Part shown: one piece after another, positions 1 to 8,077 of the stretch
How positions within the stretch are numbered: position 1 is the stretch's first letter
Layout: every line of letters starts with the position of its first letter
NCBI RefSeq assembly: GCF_000802185.1
Contig: NZ_KN676113.1
Coordinates: 716,581-780,580, forward strand
Origin: Belnapia sp. F-4-1
Lineage (GTDB): Bacteria; Pseudomonadota; Alphaproteobacteria; Acetobacterales; Acetobacteraceae
Direction of reading: 5' to 3'
DNA: 64,000 nucleotides
Program-made: the position numbers and the translations under genes
Notes under the pieces: model-generated
What the model saw: only the letters and a program-made list of their open reading frames with translations
Database searches by the model: none
Told to the model about the DNA's origin: nothing

Positions 1-854
1 ATTTCGGCCGGGCGGCGGCGCGGCTCGGCGTCTCGCAGCCGCCGCTGACGGCGCAGATCCAGGCGCTGGAGGCGGAGCTCGGCGTGCGGCTGCTGGAGCG
101 GACGCGGAAGGGCGCGCGGCCGACGCGGGAGGGCGAGGCGCTGCTGCCGATCCTCCGGCGGCTGGCCGAGGAGGCGAAGCAGGTGGAGAGCCTGGCGCGG
201 GAGCTGCGCGCGGGGCGGCACGCACCGATGGCGATGGCCTGCGTCACCTCGGCGCTCTTCGACTACCTGCCGCCGCTGGTGCGCGGGCTGCGGGCGGCGG
301 CGCCTGACAGCGCGCTGGCGGTGCGGGAGATGGACACGGCCGATGCCGTCGAGGCGCTGCGGCGGGGCGAGGTGGATTTCGCCCTCGCCCGGCTCGACCG
401 TGACCGGCCGCCGCTACGGGTGATGCCGCTCGGCTCGGACGCGCTGGTGGCGGCGCTGCCGGAGGGGCATGCGCTGCTGGCCGAGGCTGGGCCGCTGCCG
501 CTGGCGGCGCTCGCCGGGGAGGCGCTGGTGCTGCTGCCGCGCTCGATCAGCCCGGCCTATTTCGACCGGCAGGTCAGCGCCTGCCGCGAGGCAGGGTTCG
601 AGCCCGTCGCCATGCGCGAGGTGGGGAGTGCGATGGCGCAGCTCGCCTTCGTCGCGGCGGGGCTGGGCGTGGCGCTGGTGAGCTCGGGGATGGCGGTGCT
701 GCAACCGCCGGGGGTCGCCTTCCGCGCACTGGCGGGGCCGGTAGGGTCGGTCGGTGTGGCGCTGGTCTGGAACGGCGAGCGGGAGACGGAGGCGGCGCGG
801 GCGGCCATCGCGGTGGCGCGGGGGGCCTTTCCGGCGGCGGGGGATGCGGCCTAG
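1..854 (+). CDS. LysR-family transcriptional regulator, 5' end cut by window edge
   Basis: The open frame enters from the left edge (first full codon at base 3) and ends at TAG 852-854, leaving 283 visible residues. The first 35 residues are the second half of a LysR winged helix-turn-helix (GVSQPPLTAQIQALEAELG, then RLLER). The rest is a LysR effector-binding domain of normal length, so only the extreme N-terminus is missing. LysR proteins usually control a neighbouring operon; the amidohydrolase gene starts 33 bases downstream on the same strand and is the natural candidate target, which is inference. The effector cannot be read from the sequence. An internal ATG at 84 would cut into the HTH and is not the start. 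Confidence 0.88.
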   Translation, partial: FGRAAARLGVSQPPLTAQIQALEAELGVRLLERTRKGARPTREGEALLPILRRLAEEAKQVESLARELRAGRHAPMAMACVTSALFDYLPPLVRGLRAAAPDSALAVREMDTADAVEALRRGEVDFALARLDRDRPPLRVMPLGSDALVAALPEGHALLAEAGPLPLAALAGEALVLLPRSISPAYFDRQVSACREAGFEPVAMREVGSAMAQLAFVAAGLGVALVSSGMAVLQPPGVAFRALAGPVGSVGVALVWNGERETEAARAAIAVARGAFPAAGDAA

Positions 855-887
855 CTTCCCCCTTCAACGACTCCAGGACGGCGCAGC

Positions 888-2276
888 ATGGACCAGAGCC
901 CCTTCGACCGCGTGATCCTCGGCGACATCGTGCTGCCCGATGCGGTGCTGCCGGGGGGCTATGTCGGCATCCGCGGCGAGACGATCGCCGCCATCGGCCA
1001 GGGGGCGCCGCCGCCGGCGGGGGCCGTCGCCGACTACCGGGGCAAGCTGGTGCTGCCGGGTCTGGTCGATGGGCATATGCATACCAGCAGCAGCACGGGC
1101 TGGCCGGGGATCGAGGGCGCGTCGATGTCGGCGGCGGCCGGCGGCGTCACCACCTGCGTCGACATGCCCTATGACGTGCCGCAGCCGGTGACGGATGCCG
1201 GGGTGCTGCGCGCCAAGGTCGGCGTGGTCGAGGGGTCGAGCCATGTGGACATGGCGCTCTACGGCACCATCGCCAAGACCGGCGGCGTCGGCGCCATCGA
1301 GGGGCTGGCCGCGGGCGGCGTCTGCTCCTTCAAGCTTTCCACCTATGAGTATGACGCGGTGCGGTTTCCGCGCATCGACCACCCGACGATGCTCGCGGCC
1401 TTCCATGAGATCGCGAAGACCGGGCTGATGTGCGCCATCCACAACGAGGACCAGGAGCTCGTGCAGCGCCTGACCGAGGAGGCGAAGGCGGCCGGGCGGA
1501 CGGACCCGATCATGCATGCCCGCACCCGTCCGCCGCTGGCCGAAAGCATGGCGGATCTCGAGATCTTCGAGATGGCGCTGGAGACGGGGTGCCATGTGCA
1601 TATCGCCCACTCCTCCCTCGCGCGCGGCTTCGAGCTGGCGGAGCTGTTCCGCCGCCAGGGGGCGAAGGCGAGCGGCGAGGCCTGCATCCAGTATCTCTGC
1701 ATGACGGAGGAGGACCTCGTCCGGCTCGAGGGCTTCGGCAAGTGCAACCCGCCCTTCCGCTCGGCTGCCGAGGTGGAGCGGGTCTGGGGTGCCGTCGCCG
1801 CCGGGCAGGTCGCCTATGTCTCGACCGACCATGCGCCCTGGCCGCGCGAGCGGAAGGTCTACAAGGGCGACATCTTCGCGCCCGGCGCCGGGCTGACGGG
1901 GATGCAGAGCTTCGCGCCGCTGATGTTCTCCCTGCTCGAGGAGCGCGGCCTGCCGGTGACGCTGATGGCGAGCCTCTGCGCCGAGCGGCCGGCGCGCTTC
2001 CATGGTCTCGCGCCGAAGAAGGGGGCGATCCGCATCGGCGCCGATGCCGATCTGCTGGTGATGGAGCGGGGCGACTTCACCTTCGACGAGGCGACGATCC
2101 AGGACCGGCCGGATGCGCGCTGGTCGCCCTATCACGGGCGGCCGATGCGGGCGCGGGTCGCGGCCACCTGGCTGCGCGGCAGCCTCATCTGGGATGGCGA
2201 GACGGTGCTGGCGCGGCCGGGCCAGGGGCGCTTCGTGAAGCGGCAGCACCGGGAGACGTATCTGGGGGAGGGCTGA
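888..2276 (+). CDS. Cyclic amidohydrolase (allantoinase / hydantoinase / dihydroorotase superfamily)
   Basis: The 462-residue product carries the full metal site of the cyclic amidohydrolases: H63 and H65 in GHMHTSSS, the probable carboxylated lysine K149 in SFKLSTYEYD, H185 in IHNED, H241 in HIAHSS and the catalytic aspartate D314 in STDHAPW. The family opens cyclic amides such as allantoin, hydantoins or dihydropyrimidines. The general look is closest to allantoinase or hydantoinase, but substrate cannot be fixed by eye. An N-carbamoyl-D-amino-acid hydrolase lies 3.5 kb downstream, which would fit a two-step hydantoin or ureide route. The protein is cytosolic, with no signal peptide. Its last 92 bases overlap a small convergent gene on the other strand. 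Confidence 0.85.
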   Translation: MDQSPFDRVILGDIVLPDAVLPGGYVGIRGETIAAIGQGAPPPAGAVADYRGKLVLPGLVDGHMHTSSSTGWPGIEGASMSAAAGGVTTCVDMPYDVPQPVTDAGVLRAKVGVVEGSSHVDMALYGTIAKTGGVGAIEGLAAGGVCSFKLSTYEYDAVRFPRIDHPTMLAAFHEIAKTGLMCAIHNEDQELVQRLTEEAKAAGRTDPIMHARTRPPLAESMADLEIFEMALETGCHVHIAHSSLARGFELAELFRRQGAKASGEACIQYLCMTEEDLVRLEGFGKCNPPFRSAAEVERVWGAVAAGQVAYVSTDHAPWPRERKVYKGDIFAPGAGLTGMQSFAPLMFSLLEERGLPVTLMASLCAERPARFHGLAPKKGAIRIGADADLLVMERGDFTFDEATIQDRPDARWSPYHGRPMRARVAATWLRGSLIWDGETVLARPGQGRFVKRQHRETYLGEG

Positions 2277-2436
2277 GCGCCACCTCGCGGTCAAGGCGGC
2301 GCAGGGCGAGGGCCAGCGCCGCCTTGGTCCTCGGCAGGCCGAGCGCGTCGGCCGCCAGGATCAGCAGGCCAAGGGATTCGGCCATCTGCTGATGAGCATA
2401 TGCCACCTTGCGCCGTTCGTCCTTGTCCTCGGGCAT
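2185..2436 (-). CDS. Small hypothetical protein (83 aa) overlapping the amidohydrolase 3' end
   Basis: I do not recognise this product. It is supported by a purine-rich GGGGAG ribosome-binding site directly before ATG at 2436 and by GC3-rich codon use over about 55 residues (helical, Ala/Leu-rich, with many charged residues near the N-terminus). After that the frame runs into the convergent amidohydrolase gene and turns into a low-complexity Pro/Ala/Ser tail, which is probably tolerated overlap. No signal peptide or membrane segment is visible. It might be a small conserved protein of this lineage; function unknown. Confidence 0.5.
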   Translation of the reverse strand: MPEDKDERRKVAYAHQQMAESLGLLILAADALGLPRTKAALALALRRLDREVALSPPPDTSPGAAASRSAPGPAAPAPSRHPR

Positions 2437-2498
2437 CGCTCCCCTCGCCTCCCGGCGGCGTTACGGCCGGGGAAGGCAGGTGGATGCAGCCGGGCTGG

Positions 2499-3488
2499 CT
2501 ATTCGACGCGGATATCGGCGCGGCGGATCACCGGCTCCCAACGGACGCCCTCCTCCTCGATGATGCGGGCGAGGGTGCCGCCATCGGCCCAGGCGGATTC
2601 GATGCCGCGGGCGGCCATGGCCGCCTTGCCTTCGGGCGTGTCGACGGCCATGCGGACGGCCTCGGCGATACGGGCGAGGATGGCGGGCGGGATGCCGGCC
2701 GGGGCGAGGACGGCGCCCCAATTGTCGACCGCATAGCCGGGCAGATTGGCTGCCTCCGCGACGGTCGGCACGCCCGGCATCAGCGGGCTGTCCTGGGCGG
2801 CGAGGTTGCCCAAAGCGCGGAGCTGGCCGCCCTTCACCAGCTGCTCCACGGCGGACCAGGGGGCGGAGACCAGCTCCACCTCGCCGGCGACGCAGGCCGT
2901 CACGGCCGGGCCGGTGCCGCGGTAATGGACATGCGTCAGCTTGCCGCCGGACATGCTGTCCATCAGCTCGGCCGAGACATGGGTGATGGTGCCGAGGCCG
3001 GGCGTGCCGTGGTTCAGCAAGCCGGGGCTCGTGCGGGTGATGGCGACGACTTCCGCCAGGTCGCGCGCCTTCAGCTTCGGCCCGCCGGCGATGACGGTCG
3101 GCGCCAGCGCCACGCGGGCGACCGGTGCCAGGTCGCGCTTCAGGTCGAAGGGCATGCTGCGGAAGATGAACTGGTTCACCACGATGGTGTTGAACACCGT
3201 GACCAGCGTGTAGCCATCGGGCGGGGCCTTGGCGACGGCATCGGTGCCGATATTGCCGCCGGCGCCGGAGCGGTTCTCCAGCACCACGGGCTGGCCGATG
3301 ACGTCGCCGATACGCTGGGCCAGCAGCCGGCCGAGGATGTCGCTGCCGCCGCCGGGCGGAAAGGGAATCACCATCCGCAGCGGGCGGTTGGGGAAGTCGC
3401 CGCCGGACTGCGCAAGGCCAGGGGTGGCCAGGGACGCGGCGAGCGGGGTGGCGGCGAGGGCGAGCGCGGCACGGCGGGTGAAGGGCAT
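2499..3488 (-). CDS. Tripartite tricarboxylate transporter (Bug/TctC) substrate-binding protein
   Basis: The 329-residue exported protein begins with a Tat-like or Sec signal (FTRRAALALAATPLAASLA, ending near GLAQSGG). The mature start is the Bug-family signature FPNRPLRMVIPFPPGGGSD, followed by GQPVVLENRSGAGGNIG and PPDGYTL. Such proteins bind a small carboxylate in the periplasm and pass it to TctA/TctB. No permease gene is nearby, so this is one of the orphan Bug proteins typical of Acetobacteraceae and Bordetella. The start at 3488 was chosen because AAGGAGG lies 8 bases upstream and the signal peptide begins there; the frame extends to 3626 without such support. It is divergent from the ABC-type binding protein gene. 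Two paralogues occur in this window. Confidence 0.9.
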   Translation of the reverse strand: MPFTRRAALALAATPLAASLATPGLAQSGGDFPNRPLRMVIPFPPGGGSDILGRLLAQRIGDVIGQPVVLENRSGAGGNIGTDAVAKAPPDGYTLVTVFNTIVVNQFIFRSMPFDLKRDLAPVARVALAPTVIAGGPKLKARDLAEVVAITRTSPGLLNHGTPGLGTITHVSAELMDSMSGGKLTHVHYRGTGPAVTACVAGEVELVSAPWSAVEQLVKGGQLRALGNLAAQDSPLMPGVPTVAEAANLPGYAVDNWGAVLAPAGIPPAILARIAEAVRMAVDTPEGKAAMAARGIESAWADGGTLARIIEEEGVRWEPVIRRADIRVE

Positions 3489-3513
3489 GGTTTTCCTCCT
3501 TGGCCGGGTGACA

Positions 3514-3527
3514 TGCCGCATGCGGCA
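3514..3527. promoter_or_regulatory. 14-bp perfect palindrome in the divergent tctC / ABC-binding-protein spacer
   Basis: TGCCGCATGCGGCA is its own reverse complement and sits in the 137-base spacer between the two divergently transcribed binding-protein genes, 26 bases upstream of the minus-strand start. This is a plausible place for an operator serving both genes. In DNA this rich in GC several 14-bp palindromes per window are expected by chance, so support comes from position only. Confidence 0.25.
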
Positions 3528-3625
3528 GCCCCTGTCATCGGGGCTTATGCACTGGCAGGCGGAAAGCGGAACGGTGTAGCCTCCGGCGCAGGCGGCGCCA
3601 TAAGCCGCCAGGGAGGACAGCGACA

Positions 3626-4855
3626 ATGACCATGTCTCGACGCGCCCTGCTGGGCGCGGGCGCCGCGCTTTCGGGCGGCCTGCCTTGGCGCAGCGCCCGC
3701 GCGCAGGCGGCCAACACCATCCGCATCGCGCTGCTTTGCGACTTCTCGGGCACCTATCGCGACGTGACCGGGCCGACGGAACTGGCCTGCATCCGCCAGG
3801 CCGCCGCCGAATTCGGCAATCGCGGCTTCAACATCGAGGTGGTCTTCGCCGACAACCAGAACCGCGCCGATGTCGGCTCCAACGTCACCCGGCAGTGGTT
3901 CGACCGGGACGGCGTCGATGTCGTGGTGGATGGCGGCGCCTCCTCCGTCGCGCTCGCGGTCAACGAGGTGGTGCGGGAGAAGAACAAGGTCTTCCTCAAC
4001 ACCTCCTCCGCCACCTCGGACCTCACCGGGTCGAAATGCACGCCGAACACCGTCCATTGGACCTACGACACCTGGATGCTGGCGAAGTCGACCGGCGGCG
4101 CCACGGTGCGGGCGGGCGGGGACAGCTGGTACTTCATCACCGCCGACTACGCCTTCGGCCACGCGCTGGAGCGGGATACCGGCACCTTCATCAAGGCCGC
4201 CGGGGGCAGCATCATCGGCTCGGCCCGCACCCCCTTCCCCGGCACCTCGGATTTCAGCTCCTTCCTGGTGCAGGCGATGGCGGCGAAGCCGAAGGTGATC
4301 GGCCTGGCCAATGCCGGCTCCGACACCATCAACTGCATCAAGCAGGCCTCCGAATTCGGCCTGGCGCGGCGCGGCATCAAGCTCGCCTCGCTGCTGATGT
4401 TCCTCCCCGACGTGCATGCGCTCGGCCTCGGCACGGCGCAGGGGCTGATCTGCACCGAGACCTTCTACTGGGACCTGAACGACCGGACCCGGGCCTTCTC
4501 GGCGCGCGTGCGGCCGAATATTGGCACCAATGCGCTCTGCATGAACCATGCGGGCGGCTATGCGGCGGTGCTGCATTACCTGAAGGCGGTGGCGGATATG
4601 GGCGTGCCGGCCGCCAAGGCGAATGGCGCCGAGGTCGTGGCGCGGATGAAGGCGATGCCCTGCGACGACGACTGCTTCGGCCCCGGGACCATTCGCGCCG
4701 ATGGCCGCAAGCTGCACCCCGCCTATCTCTTCGAGGTCAAGAAGCCGGAGGAGAGCCGCGGGCCCTTTGACTACTACAAGCTGCTGCAGACGACGGCGGG
4801 CGACGCAGCCTTCCGGCCGATCGGCGAGGGCGGCTGCCCGCTGGTCAGGGCCTGA
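3626..4855 (+). CDS. ABC transporter substrate-binding protein, branched-chain amino acid/amide type
   Basis: The 409-residue protein starts with a twin-arginine-like leader (MSRRALLGAGAALSGGLP, processed near ARAQAAN). It continues as a Peripla_BP_6 (Leu/Ile/Val-type) domain: IRIALLCDFSGTYRDVTGP, then VFADNQNRADVG, NEVVREKNKVFLNTSSATSDL and WYFITADYAFGHALE. Members bind amino acids, amides, urea or aromatic acids in the periplasm for HAAT-type ABC importers. No permease or ATPase genes lie beside it, so it either works with a transporter elsewhere or senses ligand. GGGAGGACAG precedes the ATG. It sits between a cyclic amidohydrolase and an N-carbamoyl-amino-acid hydrolase, hinting at an amide or ureide ligand. 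Confidence 0.85.
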   Translation: MTMSRRALLGAGAALSGGLPWRSARAQAANTIRIALLCDFSGTYRDVTGPTELACIRQAAAEFGNRGFNIEVVFADNQNRADVGSNVTRQWFDRDGVDVVVDGGASSVALAVNEVVREKNKVFLNTSSATSDLTGSKCTPNTVHWTYDTWMLAKSTGGATVRAGGDSWYFITADYAFGHALERDTGTFIKAAGGSIIGSARTPFPGTSDFSSFLVQAMAAKPKVIGLANAGSDTINCIKQASEFGLARRGIKLASLLMFLPDVHALGLGTAQGLICTETFYWDLNDRTRAFSARVRPNIGTNALCMNHAGGYAAVLHYLKAVADMGVPAAKANGAEVVARMKAMPCDDDCFGPGTIRADGRKLHPAYLFEVKKPEESRGPFDYYKLLQTTAGDAAFRPIGEGGCPLVRA

Positions 4856-4901
4856 CGGGGCGCTGCCGCAGCGGACTGTTGTGGAAGGTCGTGGGCCTTG
4901 A

Positions 4902-4960
4902 GCTTCGGCACGGCGATCGAGCCTTGGCAGGTCGCTCCCGCCCTGCGCCGTGCCCGAAGC
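4902..4960. terminator. Near-perfect inverted repeat between convergent genes
   Basis: GCTTCGGCACGGCG (4902-4915) pairs with CGCCGTGCCCGAAGC (4946-4960), differing by one bulged base, with a 30-base loop. It lies between the end of the plus-strand binding-protein gene and the end of the minus-strand gene at 4987. A shared terminator or a small dispersed repeat would both fit. There is no T-run, as is common in this GC-rich DNA. Confidence 0.3.
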
Positions 4961-4986
4961 GCCGCGGCTTCGTCACCGGGACATGC

Positions 4987-5580
4987 TCAGCCGAAGGTCG
5001 CGGCGACGCTGCCGAGGGCGGCGTAGGCGCCGGCCGGGTAGCCCGCCAGCGGCCAGTTTTTCACATAGGCGAAGCTCGGCGTCTTGCCCCGCTGATCGCC
5101 ATAGTGGTTGTTGCTGTAGATCAGGCGGGAGAAGTAGCCGCCATCCGAGCTGTAGATGATCTGGCCGGAGGCCGACTGCCCACCCGGCCAGTTCTTGAGG
5201 ATGGTGATGAGGCGGCGCGGCCCGTTCGGGTCGTTCGGCGAGCCACGGTTGTAAAGGTCGAAGGTGACGCACCAGAAGTGCATGGGCGCCGACTGGAGTT
5301 GGGTGAAGCCCTTGTTGATCAGGAAGCCGCGCTTCAGGGCATGGACCGATCGCCGGAAATCGGAGCGCGGCAGCGAGAGCGAGCGGTAGAGGTCGCCATA
5401 GCTGTCGTTGATGGTGTGGATGGCCTGGGCGTACTTCTCCTCGTCCTGCTTCGCCATGAACTGGCCGTTGCGGTCATTGGCATGGACGTTCCGGCGGTTG
5501 AAGAGCGTCCAGAAATCGACCTCTTCCGGCAAGCTCAACGGATTGGCCACGATCCTGCTCCGTGCGATATCCGGGGGCAC
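4987..5580 (-). CDS. Hypothetical protein (197 aa)
   Basis: I do not recognise this family. The product is 197 residues, rich in aromatic residues and Asn/Ser in its second half (for example GQIIYSSDGGYFSRLIYSNN), with no obvious signal peptide or membrane helix. Its amino-acid make-up is unlike a frame shadow, being low in Arg/Pro runs. The start is GTG at 5580, preceded by AGGA with 5 bases spacing; a second GTG lies about ten codons downstream. It is convergent to the ABC binding-protein gene and divergent from the carbamoylase gene, with a 162-base spacer on that side. Confidence 0.6.
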   Translation of the reverse strand: MPPDIARSRIVANPLSLPEEVDFWTLFNRRNVHANDRNGQFMAKQDEEKYAQAIHTINDSYGDLYRSLSLPRSDFRRSVHALKRGFLINKGFTQLQSAPMHFWCVTFDLYNRGSPNDPNGPRRLITILKNWPGGQSASGQIIYSSDGGYFSRLIYSNNHYGDQRGKTPSFAYVKNWPLAGYPAGAYAALGSVAATFG

Positions 5581-5742
5581 TTCAATCCTGATTAGCCAAG
5601 TCCGGCCGCCCCGGGCCAGCCGGCTCCGGCAGCGGCTTGTTGGTGCTACCCTGTGTCGTCACACTCGACGCGCCCGCGGAGCCGGCCGATGACGGGCCGG
5701 GCGGCGTGGGTGGCGACACCTTTTGACCACGGAGCCTTGCCC

Positions 5743-6705
5743 ATGTCCCGACGCCTCGTCCTCGCCGCCGCCCAGCTCGGGCCCATCCAGAAGAGCGAGG
5801 GGCGCGATGTCGCGGTCGGGCGCATGGTGCGGCTGCTGGAGACCGCGCACCGGCGCGGGGCGGAGGTGGTGGTCTTCCCCGAGCTGGCGCTCACCACCTT
5901 CTTTCCGCGCTGGTACCACGAAGACCTGGCGGAGGCGGACCACTGGTATGAGACCGCCCTGCCCTCCAACGCCACCGCCCCGCTCTTCGAGGCGGCACGG
6001 AAGTTCAACATCGGCTTTCATCTCGGCTATGCCGAGCGGACGCCGGAGGGGCGGCGCTTCAACACCGCCGTCTATGTCCACCCCTCGGGCGAGGTGGTGC
6101 TGAAATACCGCAAGGTCCACCTGCCGGGGCATGCCGAGTACGACCCGACACGGACCGTGCAGCACCTGGAGAAGCGCTACTTCGAGGTGGGCGATCTCGG
6201 CTTCCCGGTGGTGCGGGCGCCGGTCGGCGAGGCGCAGGTCAATATCGGCATGATGATCTGCAACGACCGCCGCTGGCCGGAGGCTTGGCGGGTGCTCGGG
6301 CTGCAGCAGGTCGAGCTGGTGATGCTCGGCTACAACACGCCGAGCCTCAACATGGAAAACCGCGGCTTCGAGGCGCATCACCTGCGCGTCTTCCACAGCC
6401 ACCTCTCGATCCAGGCGGGGTGCTACCAGAATGCCTGCTTCGCGGCCGGCGTCGCCAAGGCGGGGGACGAGGACGGGCACGAGCTGTTCGGCCATTCCAT
6501 CATCGTCAACCCGCAGGGCGAGATCATGGCCCAGGCGACGAGCTGGGGCGACGAGCTGATCGTCGCCGATTGCGACCTCGGCATGTGCGAGCTGGGTCGG
6601 CGGACGATCTTCAATTTCGCCGCCCACCGGCGGGTCGAGGCCTATGGGCGGATCACCGGGCAGACGGGCAGCGCGGCGCCGGCGGAGTGGGTGCCGAAGG
6701 GCTAG
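5743..6705 (+). CDS. N-carbamoyl-D-amino-acid hydrolase (nitrilase superfamily)
   Basis: The 320-residue enzyme closely follows the D-carbamoylase pattern: VFPELALTTFFPRW with catalytic E47, KYRKVHLPGHAEY with K124, QHLEKRYFEVGDLGFPV, and MMICNDRRWPE with nucleophile C173, then NTPSLN. The family hydrolyses N-carbamoyl-D-amino acids to the D-amino acid, CO2 and ammonia, the second step of hydantoin utilisation. The start at 5743 has GGAG 8 bases upstream; the frame is open further up but without a better site. The cyclic amidohydrolase at 888 could provide its substrate. Cytosolic, family-typical length, no defects seen. Exact substrate range is not proven. Confidence 0.88.
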   Translation: MSRRLVLAAAQLGPIQKSEGRDVAVGRMVRLLETAHRRGAEVVVFPELALTTFFPRWYHEDLAEADHWYETALPSNATAPLFEAARKFNIGFHLGYAERTPEGRRFNTAVYVHPSGEVVLKYRKVHLPGHAEYDPTRTVQHLEKRYFEVGDLGFPVVRAPVGEAQVNIGMMICNDRRWPEAWRVLGLQQVELVMLGYNTPSLNMENRGFEAHHLRVFHSHLSIQAGCYQNACFAAGVAKAGDEDGHELFGHSIIVNPQGEIMAQATSWGDELIVADCDLGMCELGRRTIFNFAAHRRVEAYGRITGQTGSAAPAEWVPKG

Positions 6706-6782
6706 AGGCTCCCGCCGCGGGCACATCCGTCCGGGCGTCCGCCGGGTTATTCATGTGTCGCCGACCGAAGGGAGACGATCGC

Positions 6783-7190
6783 TTGCGCCTTTGGATGATC
6801 CGGCTGCTGCTGGCCCTGTTGATGCCCGTCATGGCTGCGGCCCAGGCCCAGCTCGGCAAGCCGGATGCGCTGCCGCCAGCCATGGGAGGCTACGCGGCTC
6901 CCGCCGAGCCTGGCGGGAAACCGCCGCCGCTGCCGCGCGACGACACGGGCAGCGCCACGGCGCCGCGGGCGCCTGCCGCACCATCGGACAACGGCCAAGC
7001 GGCGCCGCGCTGTGCCCAGCCGCTCGCCAACAACTGCCTCGCACAGCAGAGCTCCTGCCAGGTCGCCTGCCCGCCCATGTGGAGCATGAACCCGGGCGCG
7101 CCGGCCTTCACGCCGACGGACCGGGCGGGCTGCATGAGGCAATGCCAGCAGCGCTACTTCTCCTGCATGCGGCTCTACGGGTGCATGTGA
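6783..7190 (+). CDS. Small secreted protein with eight cysteines and twin CX3C motifs
   Basis: Unrecognised 135-residue protein. A TTG start at 6783 is chosen because AAGGGAG ends 8 bases upstream and a signal peptide starts at once (MRLWMIRLLLALLMPVMAAA, cleavage near AQA). An ATG four codons later is the alternative. A Pro/Ala/Gly-rich linker (about residues 30-75) precedes a compact C-terminal domain whose cysteines lie at 77, 85, 92, 96, 117, 121, 128 and 134. This includes two CX3C pairs in mirror order (CX6CX3C then CX3CX6C). Four disulfide bonds in the periplasm or outside the cell are likely. The gene stands alone between the carbamoylase and another small secreted protein. Confidence 0.65.
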   Translation: MRLWMIRLLLALLMPVMAAAQAQLGKPDALPPAMGGYAAPAEPGGKPPPLPRDDTGSATAPRAPAAPSDNGQAAPRCAQPLANNCLAQQSSCQVACPPMWSMNPGAPAFTPTDRAGCMRQCQQRYFSCMRLYGCM

Positions 7191-7244
7191 CGCACGGCGG
7201 CAGATGGCCCGGAACCGCACCGAAGGCCAGGCGCTATCTGCGGC

Positions 7245-7553
7245 ATGCCGCACGCAACCGCCCCCCGCTTCCTCCTCCTCGCCGCCGCGCTGATCGCCGG
7301 GCCGGCGCTCGCCCAGACGCCGGCTGAGCGGGCCTCGCGCCAGCTCAACCAGGAAACCCAGCGGGACCGCGCCGTCGATCAGGCCGAGGCGGCGCGCGAA
7401 CCGCAGGCAGTGGTGCCTCCGGCGCAGGTGCTGCCGCTGGAGGCGGATCGCAACTCGCTGCGGCCGGATGTGGGGCGGCCCGAGGAGCAGGGACGGCTGA
7501 GCACGGGCAGTGCGGGCATGCAGCCAGGGCTGAACCAAAACACGCAGCGGTGA
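7245..7553 (+). CDS. Small secreted or periplasmic hypothetical protein (102 aa)
   Basis: The product has a clear signal peptide (PRFLLLAAALIAGPALAQ, cleaved near residue 24) and an 80-residue hydrophilic, Gln/Glu/Arg-rich, low-complexity mature part without cysteines. I do not recognise it. The ATG lies inside a 14-bp perfect palindrome (7239-7252), and no strong ribosome-binding site precedes it, so translation may be modest. It follows the eight-cysteine secreted protein by 54 bases and could be its partner, though nothing shows that directly. Confidence 0.6.
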   Translation: MPHATAPRFLLLAAALIAGPALAQTPAERASRQLNQETQRDRAVDQAEAAREPQAVVPPAQVLPLEADRNSLRPDVGRPEEQGRLSTGSAGMQPGLNQNTQR

Positions 7554-7598
7554 GGGCAGGCCGGCAGGAAGCCCTCCCCTCCCCATCGGTATCGCGGC

Positions 7599-8003
7599 CT
7601 AGTGGGCCGGGTCGAGGAAGGGCGCTCCCGGATCGGACACGTAGACGATGAGGACGCGCGCCGGTGTGTCGGCACGCCGGTTGTAGCCGGTCATGCGGAC
7701 ATGCGGCGGTTCCACCAGGGCACCGCCGGCGGAGACGGTGACGGGCTCGCGCCCTTCCATCTCCAGCGTGAAGGCGCCCTCCAGGACATAGACGGTCACC
7801 GGGAAGCGGTGGGTATGGAACACCGTCGCCTGGCCCGGGGCGATGGTGGCCGTGAGCACCTGAACCTCCTGCCGCTCGCCTCGGGGCATGCCCTCCACCA
7901 CCTCGCGGAGAAGCAGGTTCGGCCGCGCCGAATCCTGCGCCACGGCGGCGCTGCCCATCACCGCCATCCCGACCATGGCGCCCAGGCCTGCGATCCGGCG
8001 CAT
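7599..8003 (-). CDS. Periplasmic cupin-domain protein
   Basis: The 134-residue product has a signal peptide (residues 1-23, ending SAAVAQ) and a single small cupin barrel. Cupin motif 1 is recognisable in VFHTHRFPVTVYVLEG, with two possible metal histidines, and motif 2 in SAGGALVEPPHVRM. Such domains bind a metal and act as small oxygenases, isomerases or sensors; no substrate can be named. The start at 8003 is backed by GGGGGAGGAG upstream; a longer frame to about 8060 lacks this. It follows ppx by 74 bases on the same strand and may be read through from that operon. Confidence 0.75.
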   Translation of the reverse strand: MRRIAGLGAMVGMAVMGSAAVAQDSARPNLLLREVVEGMPRGERQEVQVLTATIAPGQATVFHTHRFPVTVYVLEGAFTLEMEGREPVTVSAGGALVEPPHVRMTGYNRRADTPARVLIVYVSDPGAPFLDPAH

Positions 8004-8077
8004 CCCCGCTCCTCCCCCACTTCGACTGCGGAGGCAGTTGACGACGGAATCGCGCGGCATGGGGAGAAAAACTTCGC

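Noticed and set aside
7239-7252. TGCGGCATGCCGCA palindrome over the start codon of a small secreted protein gene
   Set aside because: A perfect palindrome, but made only of GC-rich words that recur by chance in this DNA, and placed over a start codon rather than a promoter.
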